Assembly (NCBI RefSeq): GCF_023703085.1
Contig: NZ_JAMQJY010000006.1
Location: 77,771 to 141,770 of the forward strand
Reading direction: 5' to 3'
Length of the DNA stretch: 64,000 nt
Origin: Alkalicoccobacillus plakortidis
Lineage (GTDB): Bacteria; Bacillota; Bacilli; Bacillales; Bacillaceae_D
The position numbers were made by a program, and so were the translations under genes. The stretch's first letter is position 1; the number at the start of each line of letters is the position of its first letter. The notes below the pieces were generated by a model, which searched no databases, was not told the origin of the DNA, and saw only the letters and a program-made list of their open reading frames with translations. Of this stretch, positions 18,390 to 28,890 are shown piece after piece.

Positions 18390-19505
18390 TTAAACATATT
18401 GATATGGGTCTGTATCAATCTCTGAAGCTGTTATCTTGATGTCATGACCTGCATCCTGCACTAACTTACTCAACTTCTGAGCAACACCTTTTTTCATGAT
18501 TTTCTCAATATTGTGGCCAGGATCTAACAATGCAAAACCGTCCTCGATTGCATCAACAGCCGTATGGTAATAAATATCTCCAGTTATAAAGACATCAGCT
18601 CCTCGATCGATGGCTGTTTGCACATACTTGTTCCCATCCCCACCTAATAATGCAATTCGCTTAACCGTTTTCTTTGAATCCCCTATTAATCGTAGCGTAT
18701 CAACTTGAAAGGCTTGTTTAACTTTCTCTGCTAGTTCTAGTAGACTTAAGGGATGCTCTAGCTCTCCTATTCGACCGAGCCCTAAAGCTTGTCCTTGTTG
18801 TTCTAGCGCATATAGATCATACGCAATCTCCTCGTACGGGTGAGATTGTTGCATTGCCTCTAAAACGGCAGGTAGAATCGCTTGCGGAACAATGGTTTCA
18901 ATTCGTATCTCTTCAACAAATTCCTGCTTACCTGATTCACCTATAAAGGGGATTGCTTCACTTCCTGGCTTAAAAGTTCCGATCCCAACGGATGAATAGG
19001 AGCAATGACTATAGGCTCCAATATGGCCAGCTCCTGCTTCACCTATCGCCTCACGAAGTCCATCTGCATGTGTACGCGGAACAAACACAACTAGTTTTTT
19101 TAAAGCAATGTACGATGTCGGTGATAACACCTCTACTTCTGTAAGTGAAAGGGCATCAGAAAGCATGTCATTCACTCCACCGACTGCGATATCTAAATTT
19201 GTATGTGCGGCATAGATTGCAATTTCATGCTTTAACGCCTTTTGAATCATTCTGCCTTGTGGTGAATCTGTATCAATTTTCTTTAATGGACGGAATAATA
19301 AGGGGTGGTGTGCAAGGATAAGATCCACCTTATTTGCTATGGCCTCATCGATGACTTCTTCCGTTACATCGAGAGCTGTCATAACATGCTGCACATTTTT
19401 TTCTAATGTTCCTACCATAAGCCCTATGCGGTCACCTTCAACAGCAAGAGATTGCGGCGACCACGTTTCAAACATTCGGACGATCTCAGTTCCAGTTGTT
19501 TCCAT
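18390..19505 (-). CDS. yqfO: Nif3-like dinuclear metal protein YqfO
   Basis: The 371-residue protein belongs to the Nif3/DUF34 family, annotated in Bacillus as YqfO and sometimes as GTP cyclohydrolase 1 type 2. Metal-binding motifs include LAHHPLLFRP (about residue 65), AAHTNLD (about 103) and, near the end, GDIYYHTA. The middle holds the PII-like insert typical of the long form (KLVVFVPRTHADGLREAIGEAG). I chose the ATG at 19505 (METTGTEIV), which follows AGGAGG, rather than the longer frame. It overlaps the end of trmK by 20 bases. Its cellular role is not settled. Confidence 0.9.
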   Translation of the reverse strand: METTGTEIVRMFETWSPQSLAVEGDRIGLMVGTLEKNVQHVMTALDVTEEVIDEAIANKVDLILAHHPLLFRPLKKIDTDSPQGRMIQKALKHEIAIYAAHTNLDIAVGGVNDMLSDALSLTEVEVLSPTSYIALKKLVVFVPRTHADGLREAIGEAGAGHIGAYSHCSYSSVGIGTFKPGSEAIPFIGESGKQEFVEEIRIETIVPQAILPAVLEAMQQSHPYEEIAYDLYALEQQGQALGLGRIGELEHPLSLLELAEKVKQAFQVDTLRLIGDSKKTVKRIALLGGDGNKYVQTAIDRGADVFITGDIYYHTAVDAIEDGFALLDPGHNIEKIMKKGVAQKLSKLVQDAGHDIKITASEIDTDPYQYV

Positions 19506-20211
19506 CTCCAATAACCTCCTGTACCAATTGAATCTTCTTCTCAATTTGTTGTTTTCGTCTTTCCATCGATTCTTGTTCTTTACCCTGTTTTAACGCTGAC
19601 AACACTCGTTGCCAGTTCTGCATTTCTCCATGCCATTTTTCCAAAAACGCTTCATTAGACTTTTGCATCAAGTGTGGTCCAAATAACAGTTTCTTTTCAC
19701 GTTCTTGATCATACCGTTCTGAATCATGCCCTGGCTCAGCCACCAATATCTCGTAAAATTTCTCATTTTCTATAAGGATGTCTTCTTTAATCAGGCTCCA
19801 GTTATTCTCTAGAAGCCACATGCGAATAGCCCTAGCTGCGTTATTTGGTTGAAGGACTAAGCGAGAAACACCCTTAAGCTTACTTTTTCCATCCTCTAGA
19901 ATGGACGTAATAAGCGCTCCACCCATTCCGGCAATCGTTATACCTTCTACTTCACCAGGTGCGATTACAGCCAATCCAGAGCCCTTTCGTACATCAATAC
20001 GATTCCCTAGCTCTAATTCCTCCACTTGTGTTTTTGCTGCTTGCAGTGGTCCGTCACTCACCTCACCTGCAATCGCGCGCATAGATGGATGGTTAAGGCA
20101 TAAGTAACTTGGAAGGTACGCATGGTCTGACCCAATGTCTGCTACCGTGGTTACGTGGTCAATATAGCTTGCTACTGCTGTTAATCGATCAGAAAGTTTG
20201 TGCTCATTCAT
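19486..20211 (-). CDS. trmK: tRNA (adenine(22)-N1)-methyltransferase TrmK
   Basis: TrmK methylates A22 in the D loop of some tRNAs with S-adenosylmethionine. The 241-residue protein has the Rossmann motif VADIGSDHAYLPSYL (about residue 24), the catalytic segment IAGMGGALI (about residue 93) and LQPNNAARAIRMWL (about residue 115). A coiled, charged C-terminal tail (KQGKEQESMERRKQQ) completes it. It corresponds to yqfN, which in B. subtilis lies next to yqfO, as here. Confidence 0.94.
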   Translation of the reverse strand: MNEHKLSDRLTAVASYIDHVTTVADIGSDHAYLPSYLCLNHPSMRAIAGEVSDGPLQAAKTQVEELELGNRIDVRKGSGLAVIAPGEVEGITIAGMGGALITSILEDGKSKLKGVSRLVLQPNNAARAIRMWLLENNWSLIKEDILIENEKFYEILVAEPGHDSERYDQEREKKLLFGPHLMQKSNEAFLEKWHGEMQNWQRVLSALKQGKEQESMERRKQQIEKKIQLVQEVIGDGNNWN

Positions 20212-20281
20212 CTATTATCACCTTTATACGTTGTAATTTCCGTGTTTCATCATACCATATTTCATAAACGACCACATTCAC

Positions 20282-20324
20282 AAAAAAACTTCCTTTACCA
20301 GCAATCACGCTGATAAAAGAAGCT
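20282..20324 (-). terminator. terminator of cccA
   Basis: On the minus strand CTTCTTTTATCAGC pairs, with a few G-T pairs, with GCTGGTAAAGGAAG and is followed by TTTTTTTG, downstream of the cccA stop. Confidence 0.75.
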
Positions 20325-20338
20325 CACTTCAAAAGTAA

Positions 20339-20716
20339 CTATTCAGAAATGGATAATAGATATTCAGAAATGGCATCTGCTTCTTCTGCGCTATATTGAG
20401 TCTGCGCAGGCATAGAACCATATCCGTTTTGAATGATATCTGAAATTTCTTCTACTGATAAATCTAGACCGTTAATAGCAGGTCCTACAGATCCACCAGC
20501 TAAATCACCGCCATGGCAATTAATACAGGATTGTTGTGAAAGCTCTTCACCAGCAACAATAGGATCATCAATCTCAACTGGTTCTTCTTCCCCTGCTCCG
20601 TTTTCTTCTGCTTCTTGCGCATTTCTTTCATTTACTCCATAAGCTGACATAACAGCCATAAGTACGATACCGATTAAAGCAATAAGTGCAAATGGTATAA
20701 GCGGACTACCTTTCAT
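20339..20716 (-). CDS. cccA: cytochrome c-550
   Basis: This 125-residue membrane-anchored cytochrome carries electrons in the respiratory chain. The N-terminal membrane anchor (PLIPFALIALIGIVLMAVM) is followed by an acidic linker rich in Glu and Gly and a class I cytochrome c domain. The haem-binding CINCHGG is at about residue 62, and the axial methionine is probably in GYGSMPAQTQ near residue 100. Location next to sigA and trmK agrees with B. subtilis cccA. The very acidic linker is compatible with an external, possibly alkaline, environment, but that is only suggestive. Confidence 0.95.
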   Translation of the reverse strand: MKGSPLIPFALIALIGIVLMAVMSAYGVNERNAQEAEENGAGEEEPVEIDDPIVAGEELSQQSCINCHGGDLAGGSVGPAINGLDLSVEEISDIIQNGYGSMPAQTQYSAEEADAISEYLLSISE

Positions 20717-20848
20717 TATACATACCCTCCCAAAAGATGACGTTTACAATTTTTCATTTCAATCTATGTACTTCCATTAAGCATGCGTCTTCTATAGTTT
20801 ACTTGAAAAGCGTATATCTGAAAAGGACAAGTTTTAAAAACTAGAAAG

Positions 20849-21376
20849 TTACTGATAAAAAAAGACAACGCCTACTAAAAAAATCACCATAAACCCAGCT
20901 ATAATATAATATATTTTTTGCTTCCAAAACCAACCTACACTTAGCCAGATTGCAATAAAGATAAGAATGATGACAGATGCATGTAAGCTTTGCCAATACG
21001 TTAGTGAACCATACAAACCCCAAATAAATAATATCATCGAAGTCATCAATACGTGTAAAGATGATTCAAAAACATGTTTTCTTCTAGCATAACCCGTTAT
21101 GGCCGTAAGTAAAAGCAAACTTATTACCAAGCCCATTTGCAAACCACTCACAAAATCAGTAAAATATAGAATAAAGACGGAAAGAAAAAAACAAAGCTGT
21201 GTTAACAATACCCATAGGATCATGCTACCCAACTTTTTGTCTGACTTATCAGCAAGCTCATCCTCCCCTTCACTATATAAGGCGAGTAGATAATGACATT
21301 GCTGTTCTGGTAAAAGTTTTGTCTGTTTCCAATAGTGAATTTCATTTATAATGATTTCTCTTCGCTGCTTGTCCAT
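20849..21376 (-). CDS. hypothetical membrane protein
   Basis: This 175-residue protein has a soluble start of about 50 residues (MDKQRREIIINEIHYWKQ) with a helix ending in acidic residues, followed by about five or six membrane segments and a short end. The start is set by GGAGG six bases before the ATG at 21376. I do not recognise a named family; the N-terminal helix followed by tandem membrane segments resembles DUF2157-like proteins of Bacillus, but I cannot confirm this. It lies between cccA and sigA, transcribed in the same direction. Confidence 0.72.
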   Translation of the reverse strand: MDKQRREIIINEIHYWKQTKLLPEQQCHYLLALYSEGEDELADKSDKKLGSMILWVLLTQLCFFLSVFILYFTDFVSGLQMGLVISLLLLTAITGYARRKHVFESSLHVLMTSMILFIWGLYGSLTYWQSLHASVIILIFIAIWLSVGWFWKQKIYYIIAGFMVIFLVGVVFFYQ

Positions 21377-21400
21377 TTTCGCCTCCATCAATGATTAAAA

Positions 21401-21432
21401 AGAGCTTACCCCGTTTGGAGTAAACCCTTTTT
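21401..21432 (-). terminator. terminator of sigA operon
   Basis: On the minus strand GGGTTTACTCC pairs, with three G-T pairs, with GGGGTAAGCTC and is followed by TTTTT, ten bases past the sigA stop. Confidence 0.75.
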
Positions 21433-21441
21433 AGATGAAAC

Positions 21442-22557
21442 CTATTCTAAAAAGTCCTTAAGACGTTTGCTTCTACTTGGGTGACGAAGCTTACGCAGGG
21501 CTTTTGCTTCAATCTGACGAATACGCTCACGTGTAACACCAAATACCTTACCAACCTCTTCAAGAGTTCTAGTGCGACCATCATCAAGACCAAAACGAAG
21601 GCGAAGTACATTTTCTTCTCGGTCTGTTAATGTGTCAAGCACGTCTTCCAGCTGTTCTTTTAGTAGCTCGTATGCTGCTGCATCTGAAGGAGCTAATGCT
21701 TCTTGGTCTTCAATGAAATCTCCTAAATGAGAATCATCTTCTTCACCAATAGGTGTCTCTAAAGAAACAGGCTCTTGAGCAATCTTAAGAATCTCGCGTA
21801 CTTTTTCTGGTGTTAACTCCATCTCTTCCGCTACTTCTTCAGGAGTTGGTTCGCGACCAAAATCTTGTAATAACTGACGTTGAACACGAATTAGTTTATT
21901 GATGGTTTCAACCATATGAACAGGAATTCGAATCGTACGAGCTTGGTCAGCAATAGCACGAGTAATGGCTTGACGAATCCACCAAGTTGCATACGTACTA
22001 AATTTAAAGCCTTTTTGGAAGTCGAACTTCTCTACTGCTTTAATTAGACCCATATTACCTTCTTGAATTAAATCTAAGAACAGCATTCCACGCCCAACGT
22101 AACGTTTGGCAATTGATACAACTAAACGAAGATTGGCTTCAGCAAGACGGCGTTTGGCTTCTTCATCACCCTGCTCAATTCGTTTAGCAAGTTCAATTTC
22201 TTCAGCAGCTGATAAAAGTTGTACTCGACCAATCTCTTTTAGATACATACGAACCGGGTCATTTATTTTAATACCTGGAGGCACACTTAGGTCGTTTAAG
22301 TCAAACTCTTCTTCTTTAGCCGCTTCAGGAGAAGCAGGACCTTCATCAGATTCGTTCTGCAAATCAATACCTTGTTCTCCAAGATACTCGAAAAATTCAT
22401 CCATTTGCTCGGAGTCTTGCTCAAAGCTTGCCATCTTCTCTGTGATCTCGGCATAACTTAAAACTCCGCGTTTTTTGCCTACCTCCACTAATTGTTCTTT
22501 CACTTGATCGATGGATAATTCACCTTCCGTAACAGGACGTAATGGTTTATCTGCCAT
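21442..22557 (-). CDS. sigA: RNA polymerase sigma-A factor
   Basis: This is the housekeeping sigma factor, 371 residues. It has region 1.1 (acidic, about residues 1-90), region 1.2 ([13 protein letters not shown]), region 2 ([20 protein letters not shown] and [14 protein letters not shown], which melt and read the -10 element), region 3 and region 4.2 ([21 protein letters not shown], which reads the -35 element). The start is the ATG at 22557 behind GGAGGGG. It follows dnaG by about 50 bases, forming the classical dnaG-sigA macromolecular synthesis operon. Confidence 0.98.
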   Translation of the reverse strand: MADKPLRPVTEGELSIDQVKEQLVEVGKKRGVLSYAEITEKMASFEQDSEQMDEFFEYLGEQGIDLQNESDEGPASPEAAKEEEFDLNDLSVPPGIKINDPVRMYLKEIGRVQLLSAAEEIELAKRIEQGDEEAKRRLAEANLRLVVSIAKRYVGRGMLFLDLIQEGNMGLIKAVEKFDFQKGFKFSTYATWWIRQAITRAIADQARTIRIPVHMVETINKLIRVQRQLLQDFGREPTPEEVAEEMELTPEKVREILKIAQEPVSLETPIGEEDDSHLGDFIEDQEALAPSDAAAYELLKEQLEDVLDTLTDREENVLRLRFGLDDGRTRTLEEVGKVFGVTRERIRQIEAKALRKLRHPSRSKRLKDFLE

Positions 22558-22606
22558 GCGATCCCCTCCTTCCATTGTTCAAAACGTATCATCTTAAGTT
22601 GGCTTT

Positions 22607-24417
22607 CTAGGAAAGCTCTCTCTTTAGCTGCTGTATTTCAATTAATAATTTTGCTTGAGTCAGTGGATCCTGTTCAAGCTTGGATTCAACTTCTTTCTTC
22701 TCTATCAATACCCTTTTTGGGTAGTTTTCAATCTGCTTGACATAATCCTCTAGTTCTTCTTCAGAACAATCTGCATTAACCGTCATCGTAGAAAGCTCTG
22801 AAGCTAAGCGAACAAGTGAGTGATCCTCAATACTTTGAAGAAACTCTCTAGGGTTTGCCTCATTGCCTTTTCCATAATAAGCGAGTAAATACGCAAATAG
22901 TGCTTGATGTTCATCAACATTAAAAGCGGCTCCAAGGCGTTCCTGTATCCGCCAAGCAAGATCTTCATCATTCATCATCAAAACTAATAAAATCCGTTCA
23001 GCATTTTGGAATGCAGGCAAAAGTCGCTTCTGTCTAAATTGTCGAGTTGTGCTAACTGCTTTCTTTTCCAATGTTTCATTAGCAGTATACGTTTTCTTTG
23101 ATTCCTTATACATTCGGTATTGCTCTTGTTTAAGAACCTCCAACGATAAAGAAAATTCATCAGCAAGCTGCCTGAGATAATGGTCACGTTCAATTGCTCG
23201 CGGAAGTTTAGCAAGCTCTTGTAATACTTCTTCAATATAGACCATTCTTTCTCCTTCATCTTGGAGATTTTTCTCCTGACGAAGATATCTCATCTTAAAG
23301 GCCATAACCGTTTGACTTGCCCCTATAACATCAGATTGGAATCGTTCTGGTCCGTATGTTCTAATGTAGTCATCGGGATCAAGTCCTTCCGGCATATGGG
23401 CTATACTAACCATACAGCCAGCCTGCTCTAGTACACTTGCTGATCGGAAGGCAGCGCTTTGCCCAGCTTGGTCAGAGTCATAGCAGATAAGTACCGTCTC
23501 AGCATTACGACGCAGCCGTTTTGCGTGTTCCTCGGTTAGAGCCGTGCCTAACGTTGCTACGCCGTTTTCAACACCTGCTCCCCAAGCAGCAACAACATCC
23601 GCTGCTCCTTCAAACAATACGGCAACATTCGACTTTCGAATGGCCGATTTAGCCAAGTGTAAACCGTACAAGAGCTTATTTTTTTGAAAAATAGGCGTTT
23701 CAGGGCTGTTTAAGTATTTCGGTTTACCTTCTCCAACAATTCTTCCGCTGAATCCAACAACTCTACCTTGAACATCCCAGATCGGGAACATTAATCTACT
23801 TCGAAACCGATCATACACCCCTTCAGATTTCTCTCTTTCCGCCAATAGGCCAGCCTCAACCATTGTAGTTGATTGAAATTCTTTTTTAAGCAAAAATGTG
23901 GAAAGGTTCTCCAGCCTACTGGAGCAAATCCAACTTGGAAGTGATTCAACTGTTCATTTGTGAATCCACGACTGTCCGCATATTCACGACCGGCTTTTCC
24001 TTCGTCAGTTAGCGCAAAAACACGCTGATAAAAGGTTGCGGCTGCATCGTGTCCTTTAAAAAGGTCACGAAAGCGCTCTGTCGATTGCGACTCGTTAGTT
24101 TGATACACTTCTTCAGGTAGTGAGATGCTTCCTTTATTCGCTAGATATTTAACCGAGTCTGTAAACGAAAATCCTTCATGCTCCCTCAGAAAGGTAAATA
24201 CATTGCCTCCTGCACCACAGCCAAAACAGTGATAGACCTGCTTTTCTGGTGAGACTGAAAAAGAGGGTGATTTCTCTCCGTGGAACGGACACAGACCTGT
24301 ATACTGTTTACCTTGCTTTTTAAGTTGTACATATTGGCTAATGACTTCCACAATATCACTTGATTTACGAACTTCTTCTATCTTTTCCTCAGGAATTCGG
24401 GAACTCATATACATCAC
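22607..24417 (-). CDS. dnaG: DNA primase (one frameshift)
   Basis: DnaG makes RNA primers for replication and is essential. The N-terminal zinc finger is visible (CPFHGEKSPSF and CFGCGAGGN), then the RNA polymerase (TOPRIM) domain with VLFEGAADVVAAW and CYDSDQAGQSAA, and a C-terminal helicase-binding part. The frame breaks at 23911-23915: a single base is missing in GGCTGGAGAAC. Adding it gives GW- or GL-ENLSTFLLKKEF and about 603 residues, the normal length. A break in an essential gene supports a sequencing error. The exact start is unclear (24417 or 24408). Confidence 0.94.
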
Positions 24418-24477
24418 CGTTCATAAATAAAATCTACCACAAGACAATAAGATTCGAGTTTTTTTTCTGTATTCCTT

Positions 24478-24933
24478 CTATTTTTGCAAAATAATCTTTA
24501 ATTCTTTCACAAATCGATTTCGATCCTCCATTGTAAAAGGTTTTGGTCCTTTTGTGCGAATACCTCTTCTGCGTTTTTGAGCAGACTTATATCGAACCTC
24601 GAGTAACTGTTCAATTGTCTCTTCTAGGTACCTTTCACCCCTGGGAGAAATAGCTGTTACCTTTTTTCTAAGAAGCAGTGATGCCAAGGCGTGATCTTGT
24701 GTCACACAGATATCACTAGCTCTAATCTTATTCATAATATAGAGGTCCACAGCTTCTTTATCCGAATCGACCATGACTTGGCCAACTTCAGGAGGAAGAG
24801 TCATCATATGTGCATAAGACATCACAAACACAATTCTCAAATCAGGTTCGAAGCGGTAAGCAAGAATTTCTTCTTTTACAGGACAGGAATCTGCGTCAAC
24901 AAAAAGGTGTGTGATCGTTTTAGTCTCATTCAT
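24478..24933 (-). CDS. yqxD: UPF0178/DUF188 family protein YqxD
   Basis: This 151-residue protein of the YaiI/YqxD family is related to NYN-type nucleases, with the motif FVDADSCPVKEE at the start and DLYIMNKIRASDICVTQDHALA in the middle. The conserved end is RRRGIRTKGPKPF. Position next to dnaG matches B. subtilis. I prefer the ATG at 24933 (MNETKTI); the longer GTG start at 24954 would lie on the ribosome binding site. Activity has not been settled for this family. Confidence 0.88.
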   Translation of the reverse strand: MNETKTITHLFVDADSCPVKEEILAYRFEPDLRIVFVMSYAHMMTLPPEVGQVMVDSDKEAVDLYIMNKIRASDICVTQDHALASLLLRKKVTAISPRGERYLEETIEQLLEVRYKSAQKRRRGIRTKGPKPFTMEDRNRFVKELKIILQK

Positions 24934-25276
24934 TGTCTTTAGTTGATTCCACACTCCCTTAAAAAAATCCTGCTAAAAAGCAGAAAAAGTTGAATTTCGT
25001 CGAAAAATGTAAGGTAATAGCTGATTTATCTTCTTTTTACTCAAAGTATTCCTTACTATCATTACCAAAAAAACTGGAAAAAGTCTTGACTTTTCAAATT
25101 TATTTGTTCTCATTAAAAAATAGACCATTTAAATGTGAAATAGACATGAAATCACAATTCTTTATTATACGTAATAATTGTCCATTTGAACAGAGTTTTA
25201 TCTTAGAACTCGTAAAATGAATGATAAAGGAAGCTCTTAGTGTCCATTTAAACACTAAGAGCTTCGATATAATCTC
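24934..25276. other. AT-rich intergenic region
   Basis: This stretch between yqxD and yqfL is very AT-rich. I see a terminator hairpin at 25231-25264 belonging to yqfL. A plus-strand frame of 76 codons inside has no ribosome binding site and unusual composition, and I do not accept it as a gene. Nothing else is recognisable. Confidence 0.55.
25231..25266 (-). terminator. terminator of yqfL
   Basis: AAGCTCTTAGTGT and ACACTAAGAGCTT form a perfect 13-bp stem with an 8-base loop, ten bases past the yqfL stop. The T-run after it on the minus strand is short (CCTTTATC). Confidence 0.7.
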
Positions 25277-26092
25277 TTATTTGCGTTGAAACATATTTGA
25301 AATTAAGTTTGCCGTTTCTTCCACAGCTTTATTTGAAACATCCACTACAGGACATCCTATGCGACTCATTACTTTTTCAGAATAAGCAAGTTCTTCTTTA
25401 ATACGATTAATATTAGCGTAGTTCGCTTCCGATTTTAAGCCTAATGCTTTAAGCCGCTCAGTACGAATACTATTTAATTTCTCAGGACTAATTTTAAGTC
25501 CAATACATTTTTGCGGAGAAATCTTAAAAAGTTCTGCTGGTGGCTCTACTTCTGGCACTAAAGGCACATTCGCAACCTTTAGTCGTTTATGAGCCAGATA
25601 TTGTGATAACGGTGTTTTAGAAGTACGAGAGACACCAATTAGTACAACGTCAGCTCGTATAATACCTCTAGGGTCTCGTCCATCATCATATTTTACAGCG
25701 AACTCAATTGCTTCGACTTTACGAAAGTAATCTTCATCTAAGCGATAAATGACACCAGGCTCGTATCGGGGCTTTTTGTTCGTCAGCTCAGATACTTTTT
25801 GCAGCATTGGCCCGATTATATCAACGGTTTCCACATTTTCCTCTGCTGCTCGAATAAGTAAATAATCCTTCATCTCAGGAACAACAAGTGTAAACGCAAT
25901 TAACGCTTTAGCCTGAGCTGCTAAACAAACGACTTCTTCAATCGTTCCTTTATCCTCGACATAGGGAATACGTCTAAGTTCTACTCCAGATCCACTAAAT
26001 TGGCTTACGGCTGCTTTAACAACAAGTTCCGCTGTTTCCCCTACAGAGTCAGATACTACATAAACAATTGGACGATAAATCGTTTCCTCCAT
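25277..26092 (-). CDS. yqfL: pyruvate phosphate dikinase / PEP synthase regulatory protein YqfL
   Basis: YqfL belongs to the DUF299 (PDRP/PpsR) family of bifunctional kinase/phosphorylases that control PEP-forming enzymes; in B. subtilis it modulates CcpN activity. The 271-residue protein has the P-loop-like [15 protein letters not shown] at about residue 150 and the N-terminal [20 protein letters not shown] precedes the ATG at 26092. It is directly downstream of ccpN (gap about 40 bases), the same arrangement as in B. subtilis, supporting a shared role in gluconeogenic control. Confidence 0.93.
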   Translation of the reverse strand: MEETIYRPIVYVVSDSVGETAELVVKAAVSQFSGSGVELRRIPYVEDKGTIEEVVCLAAQAKALIAFTLVVPEMKDYLLIRAAEENVETVDIIGPMLQKVSELTNKKPRYEPGVIYRLDEDYFRKVEAIEFAVKYDDGRDPRGIIRADVVLIGVSRTSKTPLSQYLAHKRLKVANVPLVPEVEPPAELFKISPQKCIGLKISPEKLNSIRTERLKALGLKSEANYANINRIKEELAYSEKVMSRIGCPVVDVSNKAVEETANLISNMFQRK

Positions 26093-26134
26093 CAGAACAT
26101 CTCCTTGTAAAATAAGCATTTGTTTTTCATTCGC

Positions 26135-26780
26135 TTAAATGGATTCATTATTAGCCAAGTCAACAAGTAAACTTGTGATATTTGTTTTGGTAATACGACC
26201 TGTTACTTCATATCCACTTCCATGAGTGACCTTTTTGACAATCGGCAGACCATCAATTTGTTTTGTAATGAGCTTTTTAGCGATATCTATAATAAAGTCA
26301 TCACCATGACAAACGGTTATGTTAGGCATTCTAGTCATAATGACACCAACAGGGATTGTTTCAAGTGATTGCTGACCAAGACTTGCTCGCAATAAATCTT
26401 TTCTTGAAACAACTCCTGAAAGAGTGGCGAGTTTATCTACTACAAAAAGTGTGCCCACATCCTCGAGGAACATCGTCGTAATGGCTTCGTATACAGATGA
26501 GGACTCATTCACAACAACAGGTCTAGATTTGTAATGGTCCACAGTGATGGTTTTTACTTTGTCTGACAGAATTTGAGTATTTGATTTTCCTGTATAGAAA
26601 TAGCCTACCCGTGGTCTTGCATCTAGGTAACCAGACATTGTTAAGATCGCTAGATCCGGTCGCAGTGTAGCTCTCGTTAACGAGAGCTTTTCCGCAATAT
26701 GTTCCCCAGTAATCGGAGCGTTTTCTTTTACAATGGTAAGAATTTGTTCTTGCCTACTAGATAGCTCGATAGGAACTCAC
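26135..26780 (-). CDS. ccpN: transcription repressor CcpN (one frameshift at the start)
   Basis: CcpN represses gluconeogenic genes (gapB, pckA in B. subtilis) in the presence of glucose. The N-terminal winged helix is readable as LSSRQEQILTIVKENAPITG and AEKLSLTRATLRPDL, followed by MSGYLDARPRVGYFY and two CBS domains (about residues 85-140 and 150-205), which bind nucleotides. With a GTG start at 26780, the frame must lose one base near 26771 to read VSSIELSSR, close to the B. subtilis start. The repaired protein has about 214 residues. Without repair only an ATG start at 26638 remains, which would lack the DNA-binding domain. Confidence 0.88.
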
Positions 26781-26810
26781 CGCCCTTTTCAATAACAAAT
26801 ATCCAACCTT

Positions 26811-28890
26811 TTAAAACACAATCTTTTGAAACAGAGCAAAGGCTTCGATTTCGGCAGCCAGCTGCTTCATCAGTTGAAGACGATTTTCTTTTACTTCTTT
26901 CTGATCTGACATAACCATAATATGTTCAAAATATTGATGAACAAGTGGCACACTCTCTTCTAATGCTTTGTAAGCCTCCGTTACTTGTCCTTGATCCTTA
27001 TATTGTTTCAATGTTGATGATAAGGTTTTGTAACGATCATATAATAAACGCTCTTCATCTTTTTCAAACAAGGATGGGTTTATCTCAACAGTCGCTTCTG
27101 CTTTTTTGGCGATATTTGTGACACGGCTTAACGCTTCCACCACTTTCTTGAAGTTCTCGTGCTTACGAGCTTCTGAAAGTAACGCCGCCTTTGAAAACGT
27201 CCACGTAATCGTCGCCTGTTCATCTGTTAAAACAGCATCAACAACATCGTACTCTATGCCTTTATCAGAAAGAGCATATTTCATTCTTAACGTGAAAAAT
27301 TCGTTCAACTGCTGAAGCAATTCTTCTTTATTTTCTATCTTCAATCCATGATCTTCTGCCGTTTCCACTGCAAGATTAAGTAGAGTATCTAGCTGGATGT
27401 CCAATTGTTTCTCTACAGCCATTTGTACTAGTCCTAACGCTTGACGTCTTAGGGCATAAGGGTCCTGAGAACCGGTTGGGATTAAACCAATTGCAAAACA
27501 CGATACAATCGTATCAAGTTTGTCCGCCATACTTATAACCAAACCAATCTTAGTCTCAGGCAGACTGTCACCCGCAAAGCGTGGATAATAATGCTCTCTA
27601 ATAGCTGTTGCAACTTCTGCTTTTTCTCCCAAATAGAGCGCATATTCTTCACCCATTAAACCTTGAAGTTCAGGAAATTCTCCGACCATTTGAGAAACAA
27701 GATCGAATTTACTAATAGAAGCTGCACGTTGTACAAATTCTTGATTGCTCTGAGAAAGGTCCAGATGAGTGGAAAGTTTGGCAGCAACATCCTTGATTCG
27801 TTTTACTTTATCTCCAAGGGAACCTAATTCTTCGTGATACACGATGGCATCAAGCTGTCTAACAGCTGCATCAATATCCATCTTTTGATCTTCTTTATAG
27901 AAAAACGCTGAATCCGAAAAGCGAGCGCGTAACACTTTTTCATTTCCTCTAGCAACGTTTTCTATGTGACTAGAATCGCCATTACGTACAGTTATAAAGT
28001 GAGGCAACAGCTTGCCTTCCATATTCTCTACTGGGAAATAACGCTGATGTTCCTTCATTGTTGTTAATAAAACGTCTTTTGGTAAGCTAAGAAATTCTTC
28101 TTCAAATTTCCCGCTTAAAGCAGTTGGCCACTCCACTAAGTTATTTACCTCTTCAAGCAATTCTTCATTTACAGGAATAACCCATCCAGCCTGCTCAGCT
28201 AGCTCTTCTAGCTGCAAGCGAATCGTTTGTTTTCGTTCCTCAGCATCAACTAACACAAACTGCTTTCGCATAAGCTCTTTGTACTCATTTGGATTCGTTA
28301 TTTTCACGTCTTCACCTAAAAAACGATGTCCGCGACTACTGTCACCTGAATGAATGGACGTGATCGAAAATGGAATCACTTCTTTGCCGTACAATGCTAC
28401 TAACCACTGAATTGGACGAGCAAAACGAAGACTGTAATCGTGCCATCTCATGTTTTTAGGGAAATGCATCGACGTAATTAAATCCTTTAATGCAGGCAGC
28501 AACTCAAGCGTTTTTTTCCCTTCTTGGAAAGTCTTCGCGAACACATACTCCGTTCCCTTAACTTCACTTGTAAATAACTCATCAGGTGAGACACCCTGAC
28601 CACGAGCAAAGCCCTGAGCCGCCTTAGACCAGCTACCATCCTCTGCTACTGCAATTTTTTTAGCTTGGTCCACGTGATTCGCTTTCCAGATTTGGTTGAC
28701 TGTCTTCTAAGTCTCGCACTAATATAGCCAAACGTCTTGGCGTCGAGTAGCCTTCAACTGCCACGTACTCCAGTCGCTGCTCTTTTAACCACTCTTCAAC
28801 CAGTTGTTTTAACTGTTTAATGGATGAAGTGACAAATCGAGCCGGAAGCTCCTCCAGTCCAATCTCTAGTAAAAAATCATGCTTACTCAT
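26811..28890 (-). CDS. glyS: glycine-tRNA ligase beta subunit (one frameshift)
   Basis: GlyS is the beta chain of the alpha2-beta2 bacterial glycyl-tRNA synthetase and binds tRNA-Gly. It starts [20 protein letters not shown], the family hallmark, and has an HD-like and anticodon-binding C-terminal part. Removing one A in CCAAGC at 28663-28668 (on the plus strand GCTTGG should be GCTGG) restores [15 protein letters not shown] and about 692 residues. The gene overlaps the end of glyQ by eight bases, so the subunits are coupled. The gene is essential, so the break is best read as a sequence error. Confidence 0.95.

Noticed and set aside
20849..21391. Start of the small membrane protein at 21391
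   Set aside because: GGAGG overlaps the first codons of this start; the ATG at 21376 is correctly spaced.
24990..25220. 76-residue plus-strand gene between yqxD and yqfL
   Set aside because: No ribosome binding site, random-looking AT-driven composition, no domain, and it faces the yqfL terminator.
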